Assembly: GCA_024234995.1 (NCBI GenBank)
Contig: JACKNF010000007.1
Location: 1-64,000 of the forward strand
Reading direction: 5' to 3'
Length of the DNA stretch: 64,000 nucleotides
DNA from: Gammaproteobacteria bacterium
GTDB taxonomy: Bacteria; Pseudomonadota; Gammaproteobacteria; Competibacterales; Competibacteraceae
Under the pieces are notes generated by a model, which was given only the letters and a program-made list of their open reading frames with translations, did no database searches and was not told the origin of the DNA. Made by a program: the position numbers and the translations under genes. Positions 42,313 through 50,312 of the stretch are shown one piece after another. Within the stretch, counting starts at the first letter, position 1; each line of letters begins with the position of its first letter.

Positions 42313-43182
42313 TCACTTCTTAGTGATCACGGCTTCGAGGTACTCACCTGGCACGACCAATGAGTTCGGCCCCCCCACATTCAGGCGTTCGAGGAGAGTG
42401 GTAATTTCCTCGGTTAAACCTGCCTGGTGAATGGGATCTAGCGTCGCGTAAACCTTGTGCATCGGGCCATAGAAGTTGCGGAAGACATCAATCCAGTGCG
42501 CGGCGGATCGATAGCGAAAATTGAAGTTATGGCGTACGTAGCGAATATCGGCCGCGTCTGGTCCAAACAGTTCTACGATACGCGGCTCAGTGCCCCACAG
42601 CATGGGAGAGGGCAGGCCAGCCGGTGGCGGGACGTAGGTAGCGATCACGCAAAAAAGCTGGCCGATGAAACCTTCCGGCGTCCAGTTCGCCATGCCAATG
42701 CGGCCGCCGTGGCGTACCACTCTGATCAACTCGCGTGCTGTTGTGGTGTGATCAGGCGCGAACATCATGCCGAACGTGGACAGTGCCACGTCGAACGATC
42801 CATCTTCGAACGGCAATGCTTCCGCATCCGCTGCTCGAAATTGGACTTCCAATCCTTCAGCCCTGGCTCGTATTGCTCCTTTCTCAAGCAGATGCGGCAC
42901 ATAGTCGGTTGAAACCACTCGCGCAAAGCGGCGAGCAGCCGCTAGCGTAGCATTACCGTTACCTGCTGCCACGTCCAATACATGTTCATCGGCCCGTATG
43001 TCGACCGCTTCTGCCAGTGACTCGCCGACGATCTGGAGCGTTGCACCAATGATCGCAAAGTCACCGCTGGCCCAAATGGCTTGCTGGCGCTGCTTGATCG
43101 CACCAAGGTCAATAGCGGTATCTGCCATGGCCGATGCTTTCACCGATGTAACCGGCGTGCAAACGTTTAATTCTAATCCCAT
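42313..43182 (-). CDS. Class I SAM-dependent methyltransferase
   Basis: About 289 residues from the ATG at 43182 (AGGA eight bases upstream; the frame is open to 43251). It has motif I HVLDVAAGNGNATLAAA and an acidic strand-2 residue in RVVSTDY, followed by the ADAEALPFEDGSFDVALSTFG region of UbiE/Methyltransf_11 proteins. The C-terminal half is family-variable, so the substrate is unknown. It diverges from an AraC-type regulator gene 239 bases away, which probably controls it. Confidence 0.85.
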   Translation of the reverse strand: MGLELNVCTPVTSVKASAMADTAIDLGAIKQRQQAIWASGDFAIIGATLQIVGESLAEAVDIRADEHVLDVAAGNGNATLAAARRFARVVSTDYVPHLLEKGAIRARAEGLEVQFRAADAEALPFEDGSFDVALSTFGMMFAPDHTTTARELIRVVRHGGRIGMANWTPEGFIGQLFCVIATYVPPPAGLPSPMLWGTEPRIVELFGPDAADIRYVRHNFNFRYRSAAHWIDVFRNFYGPMHKVYATLDPIHQAGLTEEITTLLERLNVGGPNSLVVPGEYLEAVITKK

Positions 43183-43420
43183 GTCAATTTTCCTAATGGT
43201 GGATGAAAACCTAACCAATCGATCGCCCCGGCGATGCCAATGCACAAGCATCGCTCTCGTGTAATGTCAGTAGCTACCGATGGAGTGTTATTGTTCCGAA
43301 AGCGTACTGTTGACGCTTCACCAAGTGTCCAGCAAACTTGATCTAGCGTCCCGAATAATTCACAACTGAATTGCTTGGTCGCTCTTCTTGGTCTTTCGTC
43401 CACCTTTTGGTCCCCGCATC

Positions 43421-44422
43421 ATGAGCCGAGATACGCTTTCTGATCTGTTGCGCAGCGTGCGTCTGCGCGGCGCAGTGTTCTTCTATGTGAGCTTACGTGA
43501 TCAGTGGTCTGCGGAAGCTTCGGCAGCGCAGGAGATCGTGAAGGCAGTTATGCCTGGCTGCGAGCATGCGATGGAGTATCACATGGTCGCCAAGGGGGAA
43601 GGTTGGGCGGTCGTGTCAGGATTACCGCCGGTACGGCTCTCCGCCGGCGACATCGTGATCTTTCCACAAGGCGATCGCCATGTGATTTCGAGCGCGCCTG
43701 ACCTGGAGCCGAGCCGGCGTGAACCTGAGTGGGTCTTTGCGCGGCGCAACGATCCAAAGCCATTGCCAATCTCGATTCGTCATGGCGTCGTCGATGACCA
43801 AACAAGCATGCCGATTGAAGACGCCGACGCGGTTCTCGTGTGCGGGTTTCTCGGTTGCGATCTTAAACCATTCAATCCGCTGATTGCGGCACTACCTCGC
43901 ATCCTGCATTTGCCGGCGTCGCGTACGGGCGACTGGGTCGCACGCGTAATTGACCAAGCTGTGATGGAATCGAACGAACGCCGGCCTGGCGGAGAGGCTG
44001 TGCTCGAACGTCTTTCGGAGATGATGTTCATCGATGTTGCCCGCCGTTACCTCGATAGCTTGCCCGAGGAGGCGATCGGATGGCTTGCGGGACTCCGTGA
44101 CCGCTTCGTCGGCAAGGCGCTCGCACTCCTTCATGAACGTCCCGATCATGCGTGGACTGTTGACGATCTCGGTCGAGAGGTCGGCTTGTCCCGCTCCGCA
44201 CTCCATGAACGGTTCGTGAATTTCCTCGGCCACCCACCGATGCAGTATCTTGCCAATTGGCGTATCCAGCTCGGCGCCCGGCTGTTGCGAGAATCGAATC
44301 GTACCGTTGCAACGATCGCACTCGAGGTTGGTTACGATTCTGAAGCCGCATTCTCGCGCGCGTTCAGGCGGATTGTCGGGATGCCGCCGACTGCATGGCG
44401 GAAAGCTCAAGCCAATGCATAG
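43421..44422 (+). CDS. AraC-family regulator with N-terminal cupin sensor
   Basis: 333 residues from the ATG at 43421; a TTG at 43388 is in frame. The N-terminal AraC-binding-like cupin (about 1-190) has YHMVAKGEGWAVVSG and AGDIVIFPQGDRHVI. The C-terminal double HTH (about 230-330) has VGLSRSALHERFVNFLGHPP and VATIALEVGYDSEAAFSRAF. Such regulators often control the neighbouring divergent gene, here the methyltransferase. The ligand is unknown. Confidence 0.9.
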   Translation: MSRDTLSDLLRSVRLRGAVFFYVSLRDQWSAEASAAQEIVKAVMPGCEHAMEYHMVAKGEGWAVVSGLPPVRLSAGDIVIFPQGDRHVISSAPDLEPSRREPEWVFARRNDPKPLPISIRHGVVDDQTSMPIEDADAVLVCGFLGCDLKPFNPLIAALPRILHLPASRTGDWVARVIDQAVMESNERRPGGEAVLERLSEMMFIDVARRYLDSLPEEAIGWLAGLRDRFVGKALALLHERPDHAWTVDDLGREVGLSRSALHERFVNFLGHPPMQYLANWRIQLGARLLRESNRTVATIALEVGYDSEAAFSRAFRRIVGMPPTAWRKAQANA

Positions 44423-44611
44423 GGACTCCATACACGCAAGGGCTAGACCAGAAAGCTTGAGATAGGTACTTCTTGAGGCTCTCTGCGCAGGAATACCTTC
44501 TGTTTTCGGTCACAAAGCCCGGCTGTAGCCCTCATTCCAGCACTTGGACGAACATCTCCCGAAAAGACTTATTCTGGTCTTACTGCTCCGCCTTTCGTAT
44601 ACCCGTGTTTG

Positions 44612-45550
44612 TCAATGCGTAGGTCCTAACTTGCTTAATCCAGGAGGCAAATGCTTCTGGATCACTCCCGCCAATCCGTTGATTGTGGCCTGTCGCGCAA
44701 ATTGCCGGCGCCACACCAAACCAATAGCGCGGCTTGGTGCTGGCGGTGTAAATGGACGAATTGCGATTAATTGCCGGTAAGCTGCCACTTGATCCAGTTG
44801 GATCGCAAGTTCCGGCAGCAGCGTCAGGCCAATGCCCGCCGCTACCATTTGCCGTAAAGTTTCCAGGCTGCTCGCCGTAAATTCTTCAATCACTCGCGGT
44901 GACTCGCAAATCGCCAGTGCTTGATCACGCAAGCAATGCCCCTCCTCAAGCAGCAAGACGCCATAGTCGTTAAGATCGCTTTCCCTAATTTGATCGCATT
45001 TGGTCAACGGATGACCGGCTGGCAAGGCAACCCAGAACGGTTCCGTGAATAGCACCAATGTATCGAATCCTTCGTGCCGCACCGGCAAGGCCATGAGCAG
45101 CATGTCGAGCTCCCCGCTGTGAAGTTGGCGCAACAAATGATCTGTCAAATCCTCACGCAGAAACAAACGCAGTTTCGGATACGCGGCGCGAACCGGCGGC
45201 AGGAGGTGCGGCATGAGATACGGACCCAGAGTGGGAATCACCCCTACCCGCAAGGTACCCTGCATCGGGTCCAATCTGCGCAGAGCAATCGTCTGGATTT
45301 TATGCGCTTCTGCCAACACAAGGCGGGCTTGGGTAATAATTTCCCTGCCAACCGGAGTCGGCGCCACTTGGGGCTGGCTACGATCAAACAAGGTTACGTT
45401 CAGTTGATCTTCCAGCTTCCTAAGCTGGGTACTCAAGGTCGGTTGACTAACATGACATAATTCAGCCGCCCGTCCGAAATGCTGCTCTTCCGCTACAGCC
45501 ACTAGATAGCGAAGCTCTTGCAGTGTCAAATGCAATTCTGGTAGAGCCAT
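44612..45550 (-). CDS. oxyR: Peroxide-sensing LysR regulator OxyR
   Basis: 312 residues from the ATG at 45550 (an ATT-region start at 45574 would add eight). The HTH reads LRYLVAVAEEQHFGRAAELC and HVSQPTLSTQLRKLEDQL. The redox site EEGHCLRDQALAIC gives C206 and C215, with the nine-residue separation of the E. coli OxyR pair (199/208). It should sense H2O2 and activate catalase/peroxidase genes, none of which are in the window. Upstream is a decayed HTH gene, then cytochrome c4. Confidence 0.92.
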   Translation of the reverse strand: MALPELHLTLQELRYLVAVAEEQHFGRAAELCHVSQPTLSTQLRKLEDQLNVTLFDRSQPQVAPTPVGREIITQARLVLAEAHKIQTIALRRLDPMQGTLRVGVIPTLGPYLMPHLLPPVRAAYPKLRLFLREDLTDHLLRQLHSGELDMLLMALPVRHEGFDTLVLFTEPFWVALPAGHPLTKCDQIRESDLNDYGVLLLEEGHCLRDQALAICESPRVIEEFTASSLETLRQMVAAGIGLTLLPELAIQLDQVAAYRQLIAIRPFTPPAPSRAIGLVWRRQFARQATINGLAGVIQKHLPPGLSKLGPTH

Positions 45551-45651
45551 CGGTCTTCTTTCCTTGGAGATCATTCATTTTCCCAATAAATCATATTGAA
45601 AAGATCATCTTGATTAACGTTGCCTGGCCAATCGTTTCAATATTTCCATAG

Positions 45652-45837
45652 AGACGATATCTGATACGGATTCTTATCAATCGACGCCTGCTGGCCGGAA
45701 AATATATCCTTAATGCGCTGGCACAGGCTAAAAGTAAATACGGCCAAACTGCAGCGATACTCAGCATCAGCCGGACCATGCTATGGAGAAAGACCATGCT
45801 ATGGAGAAAGACCATGCTATGGAGAAAAATGCGGTAA
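45652..45837 (+). pseudogene. Remnant of a Fis-type HTH regulator with tandem duplication at its end
   Basis: After an in-frame TAG (45649-45651) the forward frame encodes KYILNALAQAKSKYGQTAAI followed by LSISRTMLWRKT and two more copies of MLWRKT/M, ending with a TAA at 45835. This is the layout of the C-terminal Fis-type HTH of sigma-54 activators ('..AL..a.gnqt.AA..LgISRttLwRkl'). There is no start codon and no upstream domain, so it is a broken gene. It explains the intergenic space between oxyR and cytochrome c4. Confidence 0.55.
45775..45828 (+). repeat. Three tandem copies of an 18-base unit
   Basis: ACCATGCTATGGAGAAAG is repeated at 45775-45792 and 45793-45810. A third copy at 45811-45828 differs in the last base. 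The unit length keeps frame, so it repeats six residues (TMLWRK) at the end of the HTH remnant. A slippage-type expansion is likely. Confidence 0.9.
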
Positions 45838-45925
45838 TTAGGCATTCATGATTGATATCCGCCCATAATCCAGCTAGTTTTACCTGGTTTTATAAACCAA
45901 ATCTAAAGAACTTCACGAGGAACCT

Positions 45926-46537
45926 ATGACTCGATCCCTACTGCGGCCATTTGCCATCCTGATGATATGTAGCTTGGCTGGCGCTGCCCAGGCTGCCGGC
46001 AATCCCGACGCTGGCAAGACTAAGTTCGCCACGTGCGCCGGTTGTCATGCCATCCCAGGCTACACTAATGCTTATCCGACCTACCACGTGCCCCGGCTAG
46101 GCGGCCAACATGCCGACTATATCGTAGCGGCGCTCAAAGGGTATCAGGCTGGCGAACGGCAGCATCCGACCATGCATGCCAACGCTTTTCAGCTCAGCGA
46201 ACAAGACAAACAAGATATTGCTGCCTATCTGTCCAGTTTCCCATCCGCTACTGCGCCTTATCCAGTTCAAGGCAATGCCACCGCCGGTAAAGCCAAAAGT
46301 ACAACCTGCGTAGCATGTCACGGTGCAGACGGTAACGGTAATATTCCACTTTATCCACGGCTGGCAGGCCAATACGAGGACTACTTACGCAAAGCTTTGC
46401 AGAACTACCAGTCAGGAGCGCGCACAAACCCCATCATGGGCGGCATGGCCAAACCACTGTCCCCGCAGGACATCGCCGATCTAGCTGCCTATTATGCCAG
46501 TCAACCCAAGGGATTAGTGACTGTTCAACAAGAATAA
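45926..46537 (+). CDS. Di-heme cytochrome c4
   Basis: 203 residues with a signal peptide (about 1-24, AQAAG). Two c-type heme sites are present: CAGCH (about 38-42) and CVACH (about 128-132). Each is followed by its methionine region (HPTMHANAF and NPIMGGMAKPLS). This duplicated layout is that of cytochrome c4, a periplasmic electron carrier to terminal oxidases. GAGG lies six bases before the ATG. It appears monocistronic. Confidence 0.92.
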   Translation: MTRSLLRPFAILMICSLAGAAQAAGNPDAGKTKFATCAGCHAIPGYTNAYPTYHVPRLGGQHADYIVAALKGYQAGERQHPTMHANAFQLSEQDKQDIAAYLSSFPSATAPYPVQGNATAGKAKSTTCVACHGADGNGNIPLYPRLAGQYEDYLRKALQNYQSGARTNPIMGGMAKPLSPQDIADLAAYYASQPKGLVTVQQE

Positions 46538-46872
46538 CCCGGTCGCTTAAGCGCAATACGCGATACCCTCTCAACCTGGGGCTCTGCCCCAGGAAGTACA
46601 GTTTCATCCGCCTTCGCCTAGTTTTCTCTCTGTCCAGATCCGATCCGGTAATTCCGCCACCGATTAATTGCTTAGACCCCGCCCGAACAACTTCTAACAG
46701 CAACTATTCAGGCTTGTTCAAGCGACTTTCAGCAGCGATTGAACCCGTCTATCCACTAGAACGTCAAAATAAATTAACACTGTTTCCCTGATATGCTGAC
46801 CTCCCGGCCAACCGCTGTCGAGACACTTATAAAAGCAGACTTAAGATAATAGCGCGCTTAGGAGATACACCC
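46538..46872. other. Intergenic stretch with a hairpin after cytochrome c4
   Basis: 335 bases without a gene. A perfect eight-base stem, CCTGGGGC-TCT-GCCCCAGG, lies at 46575-46593, 38 bases past the cytochrome stop. It lacks a T-tract, and the same short motif is a common dispersed sequence in bacteria. Nothing else is recognised up to the lipoprotein start. Confidence 0.5.
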
Positions 46873-47544
46873 ATGTTCATTGAAAACTTAGAAAAACCCC
46901 TTATTGCTACATTACTTATCACCGCACTGCTATCTGGCTGCGCAACTAACCCTGATGGCACCATGAACGACCAGCAACGGACAGTTGCCGAGGGTGCAAT
47001 TGCCGGCGCAGTACTTGGCGGGCTGCTCGGTGCAGCTATCGGCGATAACAGCAGAAGCGCCCTGATTGGCGCGGCAGCCGGCAGCGTGATCGGTGCGGGC
47101 ATCGGCAGTTCTATTGCCGAACGCAAAGCCCAGTACGCCACCGAGGAAGATTTCCTGATTGCAGAAATCCAACGTAACCAAGATTTCATTCAGGAGGCTG
47201 ACGCCCAGAATCGTCAGCTTTATCAGGAAATTGCCAGACTAGACCACGAATCGCGGCGATTGGAGCAAGAATATCGGGCAGGGCAAGTTTCACGCGATAC
47301 CCTGAACCGGCAGAAAGCCAGTCTGGAAAATCAACTCGCCAAAGCCAAAAAGATCCAATCACTGACTGAAAAGCAATTGACGGATGCGCAGCAGGTTCAT
47401 CGGGAATCTCAGCAAAAACGCGGGAATCAGGATCCGTACACCCGGAAACTGGAAACCAATTTAGTGCAGCTCAGGAAAACCCAAGAACAATCCAGTCAAA
47501 ATGTCGCTAGTTTGCAACAAATCTACGACAACATGTCCATCTGA
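46873..47544 (+). CDS. Glycine-zipper coiled-coil lipoprotein
   Basis: 223 residues. Signal peptide with lipobox LLSGC (Cys 23). A glycine-zipper segment (about 40-80: GAIAGAVLGGLLGAAIG and IGAAAGSVIGAGIGSSIA) can insert in or pack against membrane. A long coiled coil (about 90-215) follows, rich in Gln, Glu, Lys and Arg. The first half resembles OmpA-associated or SlyB-like lipoproteins; the coiled coil is not part of them. It is first of four envelope genes transcribed in the same direction to 50200. Function unknown. Confidence 0.8.
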   Translation: MFIENLEKPLIATLLITALLSGCATNPDGTMNDQQRTVAEGAIAGAVLGGLLGAAIGDNSRSALIGAAAGSVIGAGIGSSIAERKAQYATEEDFLIAEIQRNQDFIQEADAQNRQLYQEIARLDHESRRLEQEYRAGQVSRDTLNRQKASLENQLAKAKKIQSLTEKQLTDAQQVHRESQQKRGNQDPYTRKLETNLVQLRKTQEQSSQNVASLQQIYDNMSI

Positions 47545-47556
47545 ACCTATCCAGTA

Positions 47557-47599
47557 CGCTCCCGGATTCTTTCCCTTCCGGAATGAGAATCCGGGAGCG
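47557..47599 (+). repeat. Perfect 14-base hairpin directly before the next gene's ribosome site
   Basis: CGCTCCCGGATTCT (47557-47570) pairs with AGAATCCGGGAGCG (47586-47599); the loop holds a smaller TTCC/GGAA stem. It is followed at once by GGAGG (about 47600-47604) and the ATG at 47614. It could act as a partial terminator, mRNA stabiliser or translational control element between the two lipoprotein genes. No T-tract follows. Confidence 0.6.
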
Positions 47600-47613
47600 G
47601 GAGGTTTAACCCT

Positions 47614-48114
47614 ATGAAGACTTTGAGAGTTTCCGGCAGTATTCTGAGCTTGCTTATCCTAAGCAGCTGCGCAACTGACCCGGCCAATGACCCGCGCACG
47701 GGCGGCTTCTTCGGCGGTGTGCATGGGCTAGCCGCCGGCGACTATGAAGCACGCCAGCAGGAGCTACAAGGACAGCGCGATGAAACGCTGGACGAGTTGC
47801 GCGCCCTGCGGGAAGAAGGCGCTTATCTAGAAACCGAACGGCAGATGAAAGCGGAGGAAGTCGCTGAACAACGCCATCAACTTGCCTCGCTCAAGGCTAA
47901 AAACCAGGCACTTTCAAACAGAATCAATCAATTACGCCGATCTAAATCAATAACTGAGCAGCAGACTGCGGAATTACGGCGCAAACAGCAACAACTTGCT
48001 CACGATATCCAGCAGTTTGACGCCCAACTTCAACAGGGTCAGCTTTCTATCCAGCAAGCCGAGACCCGGCAGCTCAGCTTGGAACGGCAGTACGATGCGA
48101 TTAAGGGTTTGTAA
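47614..48114 (+). CDS. Coiled-coil lipoprotein, unknown function
   Basis: 166 residues. Signal peptide with lipobox LSSC (Cys 19), then CATDPANDPRTGGFFGGVHG, a short Gly-rich region and a coiled coil over about 45-160 (heptads of Leu/Ala with Gln/Glu/Arg). It is built like the preceding lipoprotein (Cys, Gly-rich part, coiled coil) and may be a distant paralogue lacking the full zipper. It has a strong SD sequence (GGAGG). Next in line is a secreted TPR protein 27 bases on. Confidence 0.75.
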   Translation: MKTLRVSGSILSLLILSSCATDPANDPRTGGFFGGVHGLAAGDYEARQQELQGQRDETLDELRALREEGAYLETERQMKAEEVAEQRHQLASLKAKNQALSNRINQLRRSKSITEQQTAELRRKQQQLAHDIQQFDAQLQQGQLSIQQAETRQLSLERQYDAIKGL

Positions 48115-48141
48115 AGCGCCGCATTGCGTGTCAAGCGAGGC

Positions 48142-48816
48142 ATGAGCATAATGAATAATGCTTGCCTGACGTTCGTCCTATTACTCGTGATGGGACTCGT
48201 CATTGGCCCAGTATTCGCTCAGCAAGATGCTGAACGAAATCGATTTTTTGTGCAACAAATGATTGATCTGGCCGCCGCTCACAATTCAAAGGGCGTTGAA
48301 ACCATGCAGCGTATGCTGGAGCAAAACCCGCAACCGGCAGCCCTTGATCCAGCCGCTGCTAACGCCTCTTTTCAATGGGGACAAGCCGCTCTTCAACAGG
48401 ACAACTTGGAAGATGCATTAAAAGCTTTTCAGAAAACGGTTCAGGATGATCCAGGCAATGTCGATGCCTTCAATCATCTAGGCCTGCTCTATCGCAAGCT
48501 TAACCAATTTCCGGACGCAGAACGCGCCTTACAACACGCCTTATCACTGGAGCCGGCCCGGGCAGGCTCCTGGTTCCAATTGGCTCAAATCTACGGTCTG
48601 CAGAACGACCAGCGCCGGGCACTGGGGGCGCTCGCTAATACCTACCGTTATGCGCAAAATCCCATGAAGGCGGAGGAAATCTTGCGCTACATCGCCGAAA
48701 ATGAAGCAGTGGAGACCTTACGAAACGCCGCCCTAGAAACACTACAGCTGTATCAATTACCTGCGCAACCGGCGATCGTGCCGCCACTCTCCCCCAATCC
48801 GGCCCTGTTCAAATAA
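48142..48816 (+). CDS. Secreted TPR protein
   Basis: About 224 residues from the ATG at 48142; starts at 48124 (TTG) and 48151 are alternatives. Signal peptide (cleavage near VFA-QQ). It begins with a conserved helix RFFVQQMIDLAAAHN. TPR repeats lie at about 75-185: ASFQWGQAALQQDNLEDALK and VDAFNHLGLLYRKLNQFPDA. It then has a short helical end (EAVETLRNAALETLQLYQLP). The whole protein aligns with the first 210 residues of the protease at 48878, so it looks like that protein without its catalytic domain. Periplasmic, presumably a binding or adaptor protein. Confidence 0.8.
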   Translation: MSIMNNACLTFVLLLVMGLVIGPVFAQQDAERNRFFVQQMIDLAAAHNSKGVETMQRMLEQNPQPAALDPAAANASFQWGQAALQQDNLEDALKAFQKTVQDDPGNVDAFNHLGLLYRKLNQFPDAERALQHALSLEPARAGSWFQLAQIYGLQNDQRRALGALANTYRYAQNPMKAEEILRYIAENEAVETLRNAALETLQLYQLPAQPAIVPPLSPNPALFK

Positions 48817-48877
48817 TATCTCATTCCAATACCCAGAAATCCTCCTTGCAAGCAAGGATCTCGATAAGGGCCGTGCT

Positions 48878-50200
48878 ATGAAAATCTTACTTAAGATACT
48901 GATATGGGTGACTCCACTGGCCATGATGAGGACGATCGCTGCCGGCCAGTACGAAACATTTGATTATCATGTTCAACAGATGATCATTCACGCAGCCGCT
49001 AACGATATGACCAGCGTGCAGACTTTCCGGGAATTATTAGAGAATCTGCACCGTCCAGAGCCCGGCGACTCCCAACAGGCTACGCCTTTCAGCCAACAGG
49101 GACAGGAGAATTTAGCACGCAGCAACTTGAAAAATGCTCTAGCAGCGTTCCGGCAAGCGTTTATCGCCGATCCTGCTGACCCCGATATCGCCGGCCATCT
49201 TGCATTAACTTATCTACGATTAAACCGCCTCCGGGAAGCAGAACGATTATCGGTCTATGCACTTTATCTGTCGCCAGCGCATTCAACTCACTGGTTAACG
49301 CTGGGGGAAATTTACGGTCATTTACGAGATCCCCAAAGAGCAGCAGGCGCGATGATGAATGCCTATCATTTTGCCCAGGATCGACCGCAACTGGCCGGGC
49401 AATTACGGAAACTGGCCACGACCGACGATATAGATGAAGTACGCATCGGCGCTCTGCAAGCCTTGCAATCCATCTCCCCAAGAACAGCCTCCTCTGGGGC
49501 ATCTAATCCAGGAGAACCAGGTCATACCACCCCACCGTCCCTTGCTACCCCAGCACCAAGCATTGCCTCTGAAACCCAGGCGATTACTGCAGAGAATCCC
49601 AGACAGAAAGTTTATCGGCGTGCTATTTCGCTGACCTGTCTAATCATCACTTTTCAGAACGGTAAGACTGCTAACTTGGGAAGTGGATTCTTAGTTTCTT
49701 CGGATGGATTGGTCATGACCAATAACCATGTGATCGAAAAAGCGGAAAATCTGGCAGTCCGGTGCGGCGATCAAGAGTCGAAAGCCGAAGTTCGCCGGCG
49801 AAGTAAAACACCCGATCTAGCCCTTCTAACGACTTCGCTCAAGACTAAAGAAAACCTGGCGCTCAACGAAACCTATAACCGGGATCTAGTAGGCCTTGAT
49901 ATATTTGTTATCGGCAGCCCCTACGGGTTGGAAGGGACTTTCTCCACTGGCATCATCAGCGGACTGCGGGAAATCGAGGGAGTACGCTATATCCAGATTT
50001 CCGCACCGATCAGTCCTGGAAACAGCGGCGGGCCGGTACTTTTGCGGGACGGCACTGTTATTGGCATCGCCACGCTAGGTTCCAAGGTGGGTCAAAATCT
50101 CAACTTCGCTATCGCCGCCGCCGAGATCGTAATTTCCAATTTTTTTGACCCGGCACGTATGAAAAGCCAACGGCTGAATGGGAAGCCACACCTCGATTAA
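48878..50200 (+). CDS. Secreted TPR - trypsin-like serine protease
   Basis: 440 residues. An N-terminal signal is followed by a TPR region (to about 205) paralogous to the preceding protein (YHVQQMIIHAAANDMTSVQT; NALAAFRQAFIADPADPDIA), a Pro/Thr/Ser linker (about 205-240) and an S1C/DegP-like protease domain (about 245-435). The triad is intact: H284 (MTNNHVIE), D313 (TPDLALL) and S383 (PGNSGGPVL). There is no PDZ domain; the TPRs may instead present substrates. It acts in the periplasm or outside the cell. It is last in the envelope cluster, followed by tRNA-Thr on the other strand. Confidence 0.88.
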   Translation: MKILLKILIWVTPLAMMRTIAAGQYETFDYHVQQMIIHAAANDMTSVQTFRELLENLHRPEPGDSQQATPFSQQGQENLARSNLKNALAAFRQAFIADPADPDIAGHLALTYLRLNRLREAERLSVYALYLSPAHSTHWLTLGEIYGHLRDPQRAAGAMMNAYHFAQDRPQLAGQLRKLATTDDIDEVRIGALQALQSISPRTASSGASNPGEPGHTTPPSLATPAPSIASETQAITAENPRQKVYRRAISLTCLIITFQNGKTANLGSGFLVSSDGLVMTNNHVIEKAENLAVRCGDQESKAEVRRRSKTPDLALLTTSLKTKENLALNETYNRDLVGLDIFVIGSPYGLEGTFSTGIISGLREIEGVRYIQISAPISPGNSGGPVLLRDGTVIGIATLGSKVGQNLNFAIAAAEIVISNFFDPARMKSQRLNGKPHLD

Positions 50201-50202
50201 GA

Positions 50203-50278
50203 TGGAGCTGGCGAAGGGAATCGAACCCCCGACCGGCTGATTACAAATCAGCTGCTCTACCGACTGAGCTACGCCAGC
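50203..50278 (-). tRNA. tRNA-Thr (anticodon TGT)
   Basis: A complete cloverleaf of 76 bases including encoded CCA (50203-50205). Acceptor stem GCTGGCG/CGCCAGC, D-arm GCTCAGTCGGTAGAGC, anticodon arm CTGATTTGTAATCAG with TGT at 50243-50245, and T-loop GGTTCGAATCC. It matches the bacterial threonine tRNA for ACA/ACG codons. Confidence 0.95.
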
Positions 50279-50312
50279 GAATATTTACATTATACGAGCC
50301 TTTCTTCACGGA

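Noticed and set aside
45591..45845. Reverse-strand frame with repeated FLHSMV
   Set aside because: The repetition comes from the 18-base tandem repeat; the forward frame carries the HTH similarity, so this is its antisense shadow.
46434..46703. Reverse-strand frame of 89 codons over the end of cytochrome c4
   Set aside because: It overlaps a certain gene and reads through the hairpin at 46575; no protein features.
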